A stretch of 64,000 nt of DNA from an uncultured Photobacterium sp. (GTDB lineage: Bacteria; Pseudomonadota; Gammaproteobacteria; Enterobacterales; Vibrionaceae). Within the stretch, counting starts at the first letter, position 1. Every line of letters starts with the position of its first letter. Of the stretch, positions 19,935 through 30,465 are shown one piece after another. A program made the position numbers and the translations under genes. Location of the stretch: NCBI GenBank assembly GCA_947039005.1, contig CAMQXY010000002.1, forward strand, positions 1 to 64,000, written 5' to 3'. A model generated the notes under the pieces. It saw nothing but the letters and a program-made list of their open reading frames with translations, did no database searches and had not been told where the DNA came from.

Positions 19935-21278
19935 TTATACATGCCCTTGGCGAAAACAGCGAGAAGGTGGGATCAATTCGTGTTTATTCAACAAGCGATA
20001 CATGGTTGCACGCGAGACACCCAGTTCTCGTGCAGCAGCAGATATTTGACCTTTATTGTTTTCTAATACGGTTAATAATGCATTACGTTCAGATTCTGCA
20101 CGAATTTTCTTCAAACTTAATTTATCATCAACTAAGCGTGGAATATCCAATTGCTCAGCCTCAATACATTTACTTTCAGCTAACAACACTGCCCGTTTAA
20201 TTTGACAGATTAATTCACGTACATTACCCGGCCACGGATATTGCATTAACATCGCTTGTGCCTGCTCAGATAAACTTTTAGCGACACTATTATATTGACG
20301 AGCATATTTTAATAATAAAAATTCCGCCAAAAAAATAATATCATCACTACGTTCACGTAATGGTGGCACCGTCAATGACACCACATTTAAACGGAAATAT
20401 AACTCGCGTCGTAACGTAGCTAATGTTGATAAATGCTCAAGAGAGTGATTAGTGATCGACATAACTCGAATATCAACACTGATAGCATTACCATCAACCC
20501 CGTAATAACTGCCTTCAGCCAATACTTGATATAACAATTGCTGGCAACTATCAGTTAATGCTGTAAATTCTTCAAGTATCAATACCCCATTATTTGCCGC
20601 TTCAAACACACACTGCATGCCAGAGTCGGTCTCAATCATCCAATCAGCGGTTATCGTTTCACAATTAACCCGTACAACCTGTTGCTTAGCACGTGCTGAA
20701 GCTTTAAAAATAGCATCCGCGACTAATATTTTCCCAGTACCGCTTTCGCCACTGATCACTACGGCTACGTCACTTAACGCGATACGCTTAACTTGATCAC
20801 GCAATTTTTTCATTACTGCAGTAGAGCCTTGTAATCCTTGCAGTCCAAAATTACCTAATTGTGGCCATACTTGGCGTTCTAAATTCAACATCCCAACCTG
20901 ATGACCAATAGTTTGCAATAATTGCTCGGGAGGAATAGGAACAGAAAAATAATCGAGACAAAAATTAACAATGAATTGCCCAATTGCTTCATTAGTAAGT
21001 TGATCATCTCGTACTAACGCAATCCAACGCACTTGTTTATTACGATTCACCATCGCTGAAAAACTATGAATGCTAAAATCATCATGACTAAGATCGACCA
21101 CACCAATACACGGGCCGATATCTAACAGTAAGGTTTCAGCTGTCCGTAAATCGTAGCAACGATGACATAACCAACCAGCAGATTCCATCGCTGGAAGCCA
21201 CCTTTGATTACTTCCGCCAAAAACAACTAAGGTATTAGAAATAATAGCCTTAGGTTTTTTTACTGTCCCGATAGTCAT
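19935..21278 (-). CDS. vpsR: VpsR-like biofilm regulator with degenerate AAA+ domain
   Basis: Closely resembles Vibrio cholerae VpsR, a c-di-GMP-responsive activator of exopolysaccharide and biofilm genes. The 447-residue protein has a receiver-like domain (GPCIGVVDLSHDDFS, with D62 at the phosphoacceptor position), an AAA+ domain with Walker A GESGTGK (177-183), and a Fis-type helix-turn-helix at the C-terminus (GQISAAARELGVSRATMYRLLNKH). The segment that should hold ELFGHEKGAFTGA is shortened and lacks that motif, and Walker B reads LILEEF. It therefore should not contact sigma-54, in line with sigma-70 use reported for VpsR. Start chosen at the ATG with GGAGG five bases upstream. Neighbour of lysS, as in Vibrio. 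Confidence 0.88.
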   Translation of the reverse strand: MTIGTVKKPKAIISNTLVVFGGSNQRWLPAMESAGWLCHRCYDLRTAETLLLDIGPCIGVVDLSHDDFSIHSFSAMVNRNKQVRWIALVRDDQLTNEAIGQFIVNFCLDYFSVPIPPEQLLQTIGHQVGMLNLERQVWPQLGNFGLQGLQGSTAVMKKLRDQVKRIALSDVAVVISGESGTGKILVADAIFKASARAKQQVVRVNCETITADWMIETDSGMQCVFEAANNGVLILEEFTALTDSCQQLLYQVLAEGSYYGVDGNAISVDIRVMSITNHSLEHLSTLATLRRELYFRLNVVSLTVPPLRERSDDIIFLAEFLLLKYARQYNSVAKSLSEQAQAMLMQYPWPGNVRELICQIKRAVLLAESKCIEAEQLDIPRLVDDKLSLKKIRAESERNALLTVLENNKGQISAAARELGVSRATMYRLLNKHELIPPSRCFRQGHV

Positions 21279-21463
21279 TCGTCCCTCCATGAATTAAGCA
21301 ATTTTCTCTCTTATTACATCTAACAACTGCTGTATTAATAATATACGAACAAGTGCAACCTGTTTAGTATAATTTAGTTAGGATAATATAAAACATTGAT
21401 GTTGCTTAGATTGCTATCTTATAAGCTGATATTTGTCACTTTTTTGACTCCTTTTTTTGAAGC

Positions 21464-21497
21464 AAAAAAAAACCACCGCCTCAGCGATGGTTTTTTT
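21464..21497. terminator. lysS terminator
   Basis: Stem ACCACCGC / GCGATGGT (one mismatch), loop CTCA, with long A and T runs on either side. It lies 13 bp past the lysS stop; on the minus strand it terminates lysS before vpsR. Confidence 0.88.
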
Positions 21498-21509
21498 ATA
21501 ACATTTCGA

Positions 21510-23018
21510 TTAGTTATTTGTTTGTGGGCGCATAGCCGGGAACAAAATAACATCACGAATAGTATGTGTATTAGTAAATAACATTACTAGACGGTCAATA
21601 CCAATACCTTGACCCGCTGTTGGTGGTAAGCCGTGCTCTAGCGCAGTAATGTAGTCTGCGTCGTAGTACATTGCTTCATCATCACCCGCATCTTTAGCAT
21701 TAACCTGTGCTTTAAAGCGCTGGTCTTGATCTTGTGCATCGTTAAGCTCAGAGAAACCATTAGCGACTTCACGACCACCGATGAAGAATTCAAAACGGTC
21801 AGTAATGAATGGGTTTTCATCGTTACGACGAGCAAGTGGTGAGATATCTGCTGGGTATTCAGTGATGAATGTAGGTTGCATTAGTTGAGTTTCAGCAGTT
21901 TCGCCAAAGATCTCTTCTAATAGCTGACCACATGTCCAGAAGCTTTCAACATCAACATGTACAGACTTAGCAATCTTAACCATTAGCTCACGATCAGCAA
22001 CGCCTTCATAAGTTAATGCTTGGATTTCTGCATGCTCTGGGTTGTATTTCTTGATCGCATCTAACATGCTAATACGAGCGTAAGGACCTGCAAATTCAAC
22101 TTCAAACTCACCGTAAGGCATTTTTGAAGAACCAAGAACATCAATCGCAACGCTGCTTAGCATTTCTTCAGTAAGATCCATAAGATCATGGTAATCAGCA
22201 TACGCCATGTAGAATTCCATCATTGTGAATTCTGGGTTATGACGTGGAGATAGACCTTCGTTACGGAAGTTACGGTTAATTTCGAACACACGCTCAAAAC
22301 CACCAACCACTAAACGCTTAAGATAAAGCTCAGGTGCGACACGTAGGTACATGTCGATATCTAGCGCATTATGATGAGTGATAAATGGACGTGCTGTTGC
22401 ACCACCAGGGATCACGTGCATCATTGGCGTTTCAACTTCCATGAAGTTTTTTGTTACCATGAAATTACGGATCGCTGAAACCACTTTTGAACGAATAATA
22501 AATGCACGACGAGAATCGTCATTCACAATTAGATCAACATAACGCTGACGGTAACGCATTTCTTGGTCAGTTAAACCATGGAATTTTTCTGGTAATGGAC
22601 GTAGTGCTTTAGTTAGCAACTCGTAGTTATCCATCTCAACGTAAAGATCACCTTTACCTGATTTTTGCAGTACCCCTTTAACACCGATGATGTCACCGAT
22701 ATCAAGACCAGAATATTTTTCTTTTAGCTCTTTCTGAACATCTTTAGATGCATAAGCCTGAATACGACCAGACACATCTTGGATTGCAAGGAAAGGACCA
22801 CGCTTAGCCATAACACGGCCAGCGATTGCATATACATGACCGGCTTCTTCAAGCTCTTCCTTAGTCATTTCACCGTATTTTGCTTCTAGATCTGCCGCTA
22901 AACTATCACGACGAAAATCATTTGGGTGGCCATTTGCTTTGCAGTTTTTGCGGATCATGTCTAATTTAGCACGACGCTCAGCAATCAGTTTATTCTCATC
23001 TTGTACTTGGTCAGTCAT
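21510..23018 (-). CDS. lysS: Lysyl-tRNA synthetase (class II)
   Basis: Charges tRNA-Lys. The 502-residue protein has an N-terminal OB-fold anticodon domain ([26 protein letters not shown] in the first 100 residues), motif 2 ([20 protein letters not shown]) and motif 3 ([13 protein letters not shown]). Length equals that of E. coli LysS. It lies 32 bp after prfB, the conserved prfB-lysS operon, and ends at a strong terminator. Confidence 0.97.
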   Translation of the reverse strand: MTDQVQDENKLIAERRAKLDMIRKNCKANGHPNDFRRDSLAADLEAKYGEMTKEELEEAGHVYAIAGRVMAKRGPFLAIQDVSGRIQAYASKDVQKELKEKYSGLDIGDIIGVKGVLQKSGKGDLYVEMDNYELLTKALRPLPEKFHGLTDQEMRYRQRYVDLIVNDDSRRAFIIRSKVVSAIRNFMVTKNFMEVETPMMHVIPGGATARPFITHHNALDIDMYLRVAPELYLKRLVVGGFERVFEINRNFRNEGLSPRHNPEFTMMEFYMAYADYHDLMDLTEEMLSSVAIDVLGSSKMPYGEFEVEFAGPYARISMLDAIKKYNPEHAEIQALTYEGVADRELMVKIAKSVHVDVESFWTCGQLLEEIFGETAETQLMQPTFITEYPADISPLARRNDENPFITDRFEFFIGGREVANGFSELNDAQDQDQRFKAQVNAKDAGDDEAMYYDADYITALEHGLPPTAGQGIGIDRLVMLFTNTHTIRDVILFPAMRPQTNN

Positions 23019-23050
23019 GGGGTATCCCTTAAAATTTTACTGAAATTCGG

Positions 23051-24149
23051 TTAAAGACCTGATTTCAAGCTAGCTTCAATAAAACGGTCTAAATCACCGT
23101 CCAGTACTGCTTGGGTGTTTCGATTTTCCACCCCAGTACGTAAATCTTTTATACGGGAGTCATCCAATACATACGACCGGATTTGACTGCCCCAACCAAT
23201 GTCTGATTTAGTATCTTCACTGGCTTGCTTTTCAGCATTTTTCTTTTGCATTTCATATTCAAACAATTTCGCTTTTAACTGCTTCATTGCTTGATCTTTG
23301 TTCTTATGCTGAGAGCGATCGTTTTGACACTGCACCACAAGATTTGTCGGTAAGTGAGTAATACGTACCGCAGATTCAGTGGTGTTAACGTGTTGACCAC
23401 CCGCGCCAGAAGCACGGTATACATCAATACGTAAATCAGAAGGATTGATATCAATAACAATATTGTCATCAATTTCTGGATATACAAACGCAGAAGCAAA
23501 TGAAGTATGACGACGACCACCTGAATCAAATGGTGACTTACGTACTAAACGGTGAACACCCGTTTCTGTACGTAACCAACCATAAGCATACTCACCGATA
23601 ATACGGACAGTAACCGATTTCAAGCCAGCAACATCGCCATCAGACATTTCAATGATTTCGCTCTTGAAGCCTTTAGCATCAGCCCAACGCAAATACATGC
23701 GTAGCATCATTGAAGTCCAATCTTGTGCTTCAGTACCACCAGATCCCGCTTGAAGGTCAAGATAGCAATCAGAACTATCATGATCGCCTGCAAACATACG
23801 ACGAAACTCTAACTTAGATAACTTAGCTTCAAGCTCAGCTAACTCAGGTTCAATCTCATCAAATGTTTCTTGATCGTTTTCTTCAACCGCTAACTCAAGT
23901 AGTCCTTCAACGTCTTCGACGCCTTGATCTAATATATCGATCGTTTCTACTACCGCGACCAATGATGCACGTTCTTTACCTAACGCTTGAGCGCGCTCAG
24001 GTTCATTCCACACATCTGGTTGCTCTAACTCTGCATTGACCTCTTCTAGACGCTCTTTTTTAGCATCATAGTCAAAGGTACCCCCTAAGGGTGTCAGTAC
24101 GTGCTGACACATCCTCAAGTCGGTTTTTAATAGGATTAATTTCGAACAT
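23051..24149 (-). CDS. prfB: Peptide chain release factor 2, with programmed +1 frameshift
   Basis: Recognises UGA and UAA stop codons. The gene must be read in two frames. It starts at the ATG at 24149 and runs 25 codons to CTT, then meets an in-frame TGA at 24074-24072. Shifting +1 at CTT-TGA-C continues with [18 protein letters not shown] to the stop at 23051, giving 365 residues, the same length as E. coli RF2. The slippery site is preceded by the internal Shine-Dalgarno-like AGGGGGT, as in E. coli. GGQ ([15 protein letters not shown]) and SPF ([11 protein letters not shown]) motifs are present. The frameshift lets low RF2 raise its own synthesis. Not a pseudogene. Confidence 0.97.
24072..24086 (-). 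promoter_or_regulatory. prfB recoding site
   Basis: AGGGGGTACCTTTGAC on the minus strand: an internal ribosome-binding sequence three bases before CTT, followed by UGA and C, the classical poor-termination context for +1 slippage. Confidence 0.95.
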
Positions 24150-24317
24150 CGCCACGCTTCATTACCGAAATAGATATAACCGCAAGATTCTATCGAATTG
24201 TAGATAGAATATACAGAGGGAGAGAAAGGTTATCAGAAAATTAATCGTAATATGGTGACAATCTAGGCGGTCAAGACCAAGATCATCACCACGCCTCCCT
24301 CACAAATAGAACTCACA

Positions 24318-26042
24318 TTATTTTGCAGCTAAATGTTCAACCATCAACTGCACACTACGATTACCTCGAAATTCATTCACATCGAGGCGATACACCAATT
24401 CAATTTGCTGTACTGAGGCATCAGGCCAGAGTTTCAGATCAACATTAAACGCAATTGCATCAATAACACTGCCGCCAGCTAATGGTTCAACCATTATTTT
24501 TAGGTGTTTTCCTGCCACCAGCTTTTGGTGCAATAATCTAAACGTGCCATCAAAGGTCGGTTCAGGGAATTGTTGTCCCCACGGTCCACCTGCGCGTAGT
24601 GTTTCTGCAGTTTCTAATGTCAATTCATTAGGCTGTAATTCACCATCACTGAGCAAGACACCTTGTAATGCATCTTCATCTAATACATTACGCACGGCAG
24701 CATCAAACGCCACACTAAAGGCGTCTAACTGAGATTCAGGAATGGTTAGTCCTGCCGCCATCGCATGGCCACCAAATTTTAAAATCATCCCTGGATGTTG
24801 GGTATCAACCACATCCAACACATCCCGCATATGTAATCCAACAATAGAACGACATGAACCTTTTATTTCACCATTACCTGCATCAGCAAAAGCAATCACT
24901 GGACGATGATATTTGTCTTTGATCCGTGAGGCTAAAATACCAATCACACCTTGATGCCAATCGCGTTGAAACAGCACTAAGCCATAAGGCATATCTTGGT
25001 GGTTAAACTGCAACCGCTCACAAATGGCGAGGCCTTCTTCTTTCATTCCTTGTTCTATTTCTTTACGGGTTTGGTTAAGCGCATCGAGCTCTGATGCCAT
25101 ACGACGCGCCGCTTGAATATTGTCACACAACAATAATTCAACCCCAAACGACATATCGTCTAACCGCCCTGCCGCATTAATACGTGGTCCTAAAGCAAAG
25201 CCCAGATCGCTAGCCACTAAACGCGCAGGATCGCGGTTAGCAACTTCAATTAATGCCTGAATGCCAGGGCGACATTTGCCTGCGCGAATACGCTGTAAAC
25301 CTTGATGAACTAAAATACGGTTATTACCATCAAGTGCCACCACATCCGCAACAGTACCAAGCGCAACTAAATCAAGTAACTCCGCTAAGTTTGGTATCGC
25401 AAGTGCTTGTTGTTCAAACCAACCGTTATTACGCAGCTCAGCACGTAATGCTAACATTAGATAAAACGCTACGCCGACGCCACATAAGGCTTTAGATGGA
25501 AAACCGCATTGATTAAGATTCGGATTTACCATTGCATCAGCGGCTGGCAAACAATCACCCGGTAAGTGATGATCGGTAACCAGCACTTGTACCCCTTGCG
25601 CCTTTGCTGCTGCAACACCAGCAATAGATGAGACACCGTTATCCACCGTCATGATCAATTCAGCGCCACGATCAATCGCTTGTTGTGCCACTTCAGGGCT
25701 TAACCCATAGCCATCATCAAACCGATTTGGGACTAAATAATCAACATTACGACAACCCAACATTTTTAATGCCAGCACTGATAACGCTGAACTGGTTGCG
25801 CCATCAGCATCAAAATCACCCACAATAATAATCCGCGTATTATTAGCGAGTGCGGTAACTAACAACGCCACGGCATCTGCCATACCATAGAGTTGATTAT
25901 AATTAAGTAATCCTTTAGCACCGCGTTCAAGCTCAGTATCATTGGTAATACCACGGCTGGCATAAATACGCTGTAAAATAGCAGGGATCTCACTAGAGAA
26001 GCCTTGGGAGTCGGCAACAGGACGGCGTTTAATTTCTATCAT
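24318..26042 (-). CDS. recJ: Single-stranded-DNA exonuclease RecJ
   Basis: 5'-to-3' exonuclease of the DHH phosphoesterase family, used in RecF-pathway recombination and mismatch repair. The 574-residue protein shows motif I GDFDADGATSSALS, MTVDNGVSS, the DHH motif VTDHHLPGD, and GPRINAAGRLDD, with a DHHA1 domain (IKGSCRSIVGLHMRDVL, FGGHAMAAGLTI) and a C-terminal OB-fold. Length matches E. coli RecJ (577). It is separated from upstream dsbC by a terminator, so it probably has its own promoter near 26043-26100. Confidence 0.96.
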   Translation of the reverse strand: MIEIKRRPVADSQGFSSEIPAILQRIYASRGITNDTELERGAKGLLNYNQLYGMADAVALLVTALANNTRIIIVGDFDADGATSSALSVLALKMLGCRNVDYLVPNRFDDGYGLSPEVAQQAIDRGAELIMTVDNGVSSIAGVAAAKAQGVQVLVTDHHLPGDCLPAADAMVNPNLNQCGFPSKALCGVGVAFYLMLALRAELRNNGWFEQQALAIPNLAELLDLVALGTVADVVALDGNNRILVHQGLQRIRAGKCRPGIQALIEVANRDPARLVASDLGFALGPRINAAGRLDDMSFGVELLLCDNIQAARRMASELDALNQTRKEIEQGMKEEGLAICERLQFNHQDMPYGLVLFQRDWHQGVIGILASRIKDKYHRPVIAFADAGNGEIKGSCRSIVGLHMRDVLDVVDTQHPGMILKFGGHAMAAGLTIPESQLDAFSVAFDAAVRNVLDEDALQGVLLSDGELQPNELTLETAETLRAGGPWGQQFPEPTFDGTFRLLHQKLVAGKHLKIMVEPLAGGSVIDAIAFNVDLKLWPDASVQQIELVYRLDVNEFRGNRSVQLMVEHLAAK

Positions 26043-26100
26043 AATAACGGCTTCTTTAATGGACGGATTATCTTTTCATCTTAACTAAATCACCGTTAAC

Positions 26101-26130
26101 AAAAAAGCCTGATATCACTATCAGGCTTTT
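26101..26130. terminator. dsbC terminator
   Basis: Stem GCCTGATA / TATCAGGC, loop TCAC, with A and T runs on both sides. On the minus strand it lies 35 bp past dsbC and before recJ. Confidence 0.92.
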
Positions 26131-26164
26131 ATAAACGATAACACATATCAATTATGTGTCTGGG

Positions 26165-26893
26165 TTAGCTCTTCGCTTTGTTATCCAATAACTGCAGTAA
26201 TGCTGCAGGCGGCTGGTAACCAGGGATCATTGTGCCATCTGCAAGCACAATAGCTGGCGTACCATTAACACCCATCTCTACACCTAGTTGATATTGTTCC
26301 ATCACTAAATCAGGACGTGGGGTGATATTTGCTTCATTAAAAGTGCCGCTCTTAGCATCATGCATCGCTTTAACACGATCTTTAGCACCCCAAATTGCAC
26401 TCATTTGGTTAAAGTTACTTGAACGCTCACCACCACGCGGGAAAGCAAGGTAACGAACGGTAATACCGGCATCATTATAACCTTGCATATCATTATGCAA
26501 CTTGCGGCAATAACCACAGCTCGTATCGGTAAATACGGTAACGACATATTTTTCATTTTTAGCCGGATAAACAATCATGTCTTTATCCATCTCTGCTAAT
26601 TTCGCTTTATTTAACTGTGCCATTTTTTGCTCAGTTAAATTGACAGGCTCGACACCCGTATTTTGGTATAAGTGGCCCGCTAAAAAATATTGTCCATCAT
26701 CAGAGGTATAAATAACACCACGTTCTGTCACAACTTCATTTACACCTACTATTGGCGACGCTGTAATTGAACTTGGTGTTAAACCAATATTTGATAATTG
26801 TTTAGTGATAGCCGTTACGTCTGGCTTTGCTACCGCAGAAAAAGCGGTAAGGGCTATTGTTGTGGCTAGCACTGTGCGGCTAATAAAATGCAT
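26165..26893 (-). CDS. dsbC: Thiol:disulfide interchange protein DsbC
   Basis: Periplasmic disulfide isomerase. The 242-residue protein has a signal peptide (about residues 1-22, ending FSAVA), an N-terminal dimerisation domain and a thioredoxin fold with the active site SCGYCRKLH; the cis-proline loop is NGTPAIVLADG. Only the two active-site cysteines are present. The second, structural disulfide known in E. coli DsbC is missing: IWGAKD stands where E. coli has IWCAKD, and its partner cysteine is also absent. The gene lies downstream of xerD, as in the xerD-dsbC-recJ cluster, with 155 bp between them. Confidence 0.93.
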   Translation of the reverse strand: MHFISRTVLATTIALTAFSAVAKPDVTAITKQLSNIGLTPSSITASPIVGVNEVVTERGVIYTSDDGQYFLAGHLYQNTGVEPVNLTEQKMAQLNKAKLAEMDKDMIVYPAKNEKYVVTVFTDTSCGYCRKLHNDMQGYNDAGITVRYLAFPRGGERSSNFNQMSAIWGAKDRVKAMHDAKSGTFNEANITPRPDLVMEQYQLGVEMGVNGTPAIVLADGTMIPGYQPPAALLQLLDNKAKS

Positions 26894-27048
26894 TTTTTTA
26901 TCCCTTTAAAATGATGACAATCCCGATACAACTATAGACCGAGATCATTACTATATAGTTTCAATTACACCATTCTTTTTATGAACATAGCATAAATAAA
27001 GCCACTCTAAATACAAATATCAGCGCTGAATTTCGCTTTGCTTGATAA

Positions 27049-27945
27049 TTATGATCGAGGATGGTGTGTTTGATGCAATTGTTTTAGTCTTTCTGTCGCA
27101 ACATGAGTATAAATTTGCGTTGTCGATAAGTCACTATGTCCCAGCAACATTTGTACCACTCTTAAATCTGCTCCATAATTAAGCAAATGAGTCGCAAAGG
27201 CATGGCGCATCACGTGTGGCGATAGAGTATCAGCGTCTATCTGTGCTAATACCGCATAATATTTAATTCGATGCCAAAATGTTTGACGGGTCATCTGGCG
27301 AGCACGTCGACTTGGAAATAATACATCCGAACTTTTTTCACCCAATAACACCGGCCGACCACTGTCAATAAATTGCTCAATCCAATCAACAGCATTCTCG
27401 CCCATCGGCACTAATCGTTCTTTGTCGCCTTTACCCGTTATCCTCACAACACCTTGACGTAAACTGATTTTGTCCATGGTTAATGTCACCAATTCAGTCA
27501 CACGTAATCCGGTGGCATACAACAATTCCAGCATCGCTTTATCGCGTAATTCAAGTGGATCATTTACATCAGGCGCTTCTAATAACGCCTCGACTTGCGC
27601 TTCGCTAAGATCCTTTGGCAACCGTTTAGGCAGCTTAGGAGTCACTAACATCGCACTGGGATCATCAATCCGTACTTTTTCTCGGTACAAATATTGAAAC
27701 AAACGTCGAATTGCCGACACCATCCGTGCACGTGAGGTTTGTTTATAATTTTGGTCAAATAACCATAATTGATAACGTTGTAAATCGTCGATTGATGCAT
27801 GAGAAACAACAATTGCTTGCGGTTGCATCCATTGTTGTAATTTTTTTAAATCATTACGATAAGAGGCAAGAGTATTTTCTGATAACCCTCGTTCCATCCA
27901 CATCGCATCAAGAAAGCGTTCAATAATAACATCGTCAGTTACCAT
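27049..27945 (-). CDS. xerD: Site-specific tyrosine recombinase XerD
   Basis: Works with XerC at dif to resolve chromosome dimers at division. The 298-residue protein, the same length as E. coli XerD, has the N-terminal SAM-like domain and the catalytic set R (ATGLRVTELV), H-x-x-R (SPHVMRHAFATHLL), H (LLGHSDLSTTQIYTHV) and the tyrosine in the last motif. I chose the ATG at 27945 because GAGG lies six bases ahead; 14 further upstream codons in frame are not family-like. It is divergent from fldB, an arrangement shared with E. coli. Confidence 0.96.
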   Translation of the reverse strand: MVTDDVIIERFLDAMWMERGLSENTLASYRNDLKKLQQWMQPQAIVVSHASIDDLQRYQLWLFDQNYKQTSRARMVSAIRRLFQYLYREKVRIDDPSAMLVTPKLPKRLPKDLSEAQVEALLEAPDVNDPLELRDKAMLELLYATGLRVTELVTLTMDKISLRQGVVRITGKGDKERLVPMGENAVDWIEQFIDSGRPVLLGEKSSDVLFPSRRARQMTRQTFWHRIKYYAVLAQIDADTLSPHVMRHAFATHLLNYGADLRVVQMLLGHSDLSTTQIYTHVATERLKQLHQTHHPRS

Positions 27946-28157
27946 TTTTACCTCGCCATAAGCTGTGTAATAAGACGGTTTCAACACATGGATAAAAACA
28001 CAGTATTCAGCGCATGATAGGATATTTAAGCTAAAAAGTAACCTCGTTATCCATTTATTAATCCTAATATTATCGCTTGCAATACCACGCTAACCTTGAG
28101 CTTGGCGAACGATAACGAGTACACTTTAATTAAAAATAAAAACATAGGATATGCAGC

Positions 28158-28679
28158 ATGAAAATTGGTTTGTTTTATGGCTCAACCACCTGTTATACCG
28201 AAATGGCAGCAGAAAAAATTCGTGAGTGCCTAGGGGCTGATATCATTGAATTACACAATATTAAGCACACGCCATTAACTGTAATGAACCAGTATGACAT
28301 GTTGATTTTAGGCATCTCAACCTGGGACTTTGGTGAGATCCAAGAAGATTGGGAAGCGGTATGGCAACAACTTGACGGCTTACAATTACAACAGAAAACC
28401 GTAGCGCTATTTGGTCTTGGTGATCAAGAAGGCTATACCGAATGGTTTTTAGATGCGATGGGCATGTTGCATGATCAACTGTGTTCAACTGGAGTACAAT
28501 TTATTGGTTATTGGCCCAATGATGACAGCTATCAATTTCAGGCTTCAAAAGCATTAACTGCTGATAAAGAATTTTTTGTTGGTCTTGCGTTAGATGAAGA
28601 CAGCCAATATGAATTAAGTGATGATCGTATCCAACAATGGTGCGAACAAATCATGTTGGAATACGCACAAATACTCTAG
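28158..28679 (+). CDS. fldB: Flavodoxin FldB
   Basis: FMN-containing electron carrier. The 173-residue protein begins [21 protein letters not shown], with the phosphate-binding loop at residues 8-15, and has the flavodoxin blocks [18 protein letters not shown] and [20 protein letters not shown]. It aligns end to end with E. coli FldB and is adjacent to xerD, also as in E. coli. It is monocistronic, with a terminator directly downstream. Confidence 0.95.
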   Translation: MKIGLFYGSTTCYTEMAAEKIRECLGADIIELHNIKHTPLTVMNQYDMLILGISTWDFGEIQEDWEAVWQQLDGLQLQQKTVALFGLGDQEGYTEWFLDAMGMLHDQLCSTGVQFIGYWPNDDSYQFQASKALTADKEFFVGLALDEDSQYELSDDRIQQWCEQIMLEYAQIL

Positions 28680-28700
28680 TTTCCATGACATTATTTGATC

Positions 28701-28730
28701 AAAAAAGGGATACCAAAGTATCCCTTTTTT
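28701..28730. terminator. Bidirectional terminator, fldB / brnQ
   Basis: Perfect 13-bp arms (core GGGATAC / GTATCCC) with loop CAAA and flanking A6 and T6, between convergent genes. Confidence 0.95.
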
Positions 28731-28750
28731 ATTTATTAATAACCGTGTAA

Positions 28751-30070
28751 TTAGATAACAATCGTATGGTTATCATCACCATTTTGCTTATCTTTACCCA
28801 CAAAGCGAGTCACAATCAATGCAACGACTGTAGGTAATACCCACGCCATACCATAATTAAATAATGGTAACGCACTAAATACTGACACATCAATTTTTAG
28901 ATACTTAGCAACATCTATCATACTAAAAATAAACGACACCAATAACACAACGCGATACGCTAAACGTGGATTAGGTAACCATTTACGAATCAGTGTTAAT
29001 GCCACCAATGCAATCGCCACTGGATACAATGCAAACAATACTGGTACTGATAAAGTAATAAGCATATTCAAACCAACATTCGCAACCACTGCACACGCGA
29101 CGGCCAATAATACCGCCCACTTCTTATAAGAAAGAGGTGTTAGGGTACTGAAATAATCAGCACACGCACTAATTAAACCAATCGCAGTAGTTAGACATGC
29201 AAGTAATACAATCGCTGATAGAATAATTTGTCCTGTCGGACCAAACAACGCCATTACATACGTCGTTAAAATTACACCGCCATTACCCACACCACCAGCA
29301 ATACCTACACTGGTTGCGCCAAGATAAAATAATGAAACATAAACAAACGCTAAGCCTGCCGCAGCAATTAAACCCGCATAAATAAGATACGTACAAGTCG
29401 TTTTCTCATCCGTAATACCTTTACTGCGGATCACATCAACAATGAGCATACCAAACATCAATGCTGCGAAGGTATCCATGGTGTTATAACCTTCAAGGAA
29501 ACCTGTCGTGAAAGCTTGTGTGACATAATCACCTTGAGCCGCAACAATTGTTCCTTGTGGATTAATAAAGACTGCAATCGCCAACACGGTTAACACCACA
29601 AATAACGCTGGGGTTAAGAACTTACCAATCATGTCGATTAATTTACCGCGAGACCAAGCAAAGAACAGCGCTACTGCAAAAAAGAGGATAGAAAAAATAG
29701 TTAAGCTGGTTTGACTTGCATCAGTAATAAACGGTTTAACTGCCATTTCATAGGCAACAAGACCTGTACGAGGAGCAGCGAACGCAGGTCCAATAATGAG
29801 AAAAATCAATACTGCCATTAAGGTCGCTACTTTGGACGGTAAATCACGAGTTAACCCTGTCCAACCACCACCAGCAATCGCGACTGCAATAATACCGATT
29901 AAAGGTAAGCCTACAGCGGTAACCAAAAATCCTGACATTGCGGGTAGCATATTCTCACCCGCAAGTTGCCCTGCTAATGGTGGAAAAATGATGTTACCTG
30001 CACCAAGAAAGAACGCAAAGGTCATAAAACCAAGCGCGATAATATCTGTTACTTTGAGTGTTTTTTTCAA
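28751..30070 (-). CDS. brnQ: Branched-chain amino acid transporter BrnQ (LIVCS family)
   Basis: Sodium-coupled inner-membrane importer of Leu, Ile and Val. The 439-residue protein has about 12 membrane segments and the family opening KVTDIIALGFMTFAFFLGAGNIIFPP. I place the start at a TTG at 30070, preceded by GGAAGGTG about five bases away, which gives exactly the E. coli BrnQ length. An ATG 21 codons upstream (30133) is in frame, but its extension is not family-like. It is convergent with fldB and divergent from trmN6. Confidence 0.88.
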   Translation of the reverse strand: MKKTLKVTDIIALGFMTFAFFLGAGNIIFPPLAGQLAGENMLPAMSGFLVTAVGLPLIGIIAVAIAGGGWTGLTRDLPSKVATLMAVLIFLIIGPAFAAPRTGLVAYEMAVKPFITDASQTSLTIFSILFFAVALFFAWSRGKLIDMIGKFLTPALFVVLTVLAIAVFINPQGTIVAAQGDYVTQAFTTGFLEGYNTMDTFAALMFGMLIVDVIRSKGITDEKTTCTYLIYAGLIAAAGLAFVYVSLFYLGATSVGIAGGVGNGGVILTTYVMALFGPTGQIILSAIVLLACLTTAIGLISACADYFSTLTPLSYKKWAVLLAVACAVVANVGLNMLITLSVPVLFALYPVAIALVALTLIRKWLPNPRLAYRVVLLVSFIFSMIDVAKYLKIDVSVFSALPLFNYGMAWVLPTVVALIVTRFVGKDKQNGDDNHTIVI

Positions 30071-30465
30071 ACTGCACCTTCCACTCTCTAATGGGTTATA
30101 TATTATGTCTGCATTTTTTATAATAAGTAGCACGTACTATATATTGCTATGATTTTCGTGCCTTCTAGCATAATGACCAAAAAGAGTAATCTTAGCAATA
30201 GATCAGATAAAAACACCATATAATCCAGATATATAGTCAAAAAACTGAAACTAGTCACCACATAAAACATAAATAACAGAATAAAAGTCCATTATAGGCA
30301 ACAAACACCATACTTATAAAAAAGACATAACAATTAATTAACATTAATAACGTGGAATATTACCCACCAAAGGTATTGATTAACTTTTGCTCACATAACA
30401 GCCTTTTTATCTATTTTTATACATTTACAAATCTAACAGTAATACCGTGAACCAAGGAAACAATA
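30071..30465. other. Divergent spacer, brnQ / trmN6
   Basis: About 395 bp, AT-rich. It must carry the promoters of both genes; I see no terminator, RNA gene or clear operator. Confidence 0.5.

Noticed and set aside
23051..24118. prfB read as a single-frame gene or as a frameshifted pseudogene
   Set aside because: The break is the classical programmed +1 site; the full product is 365 residues.
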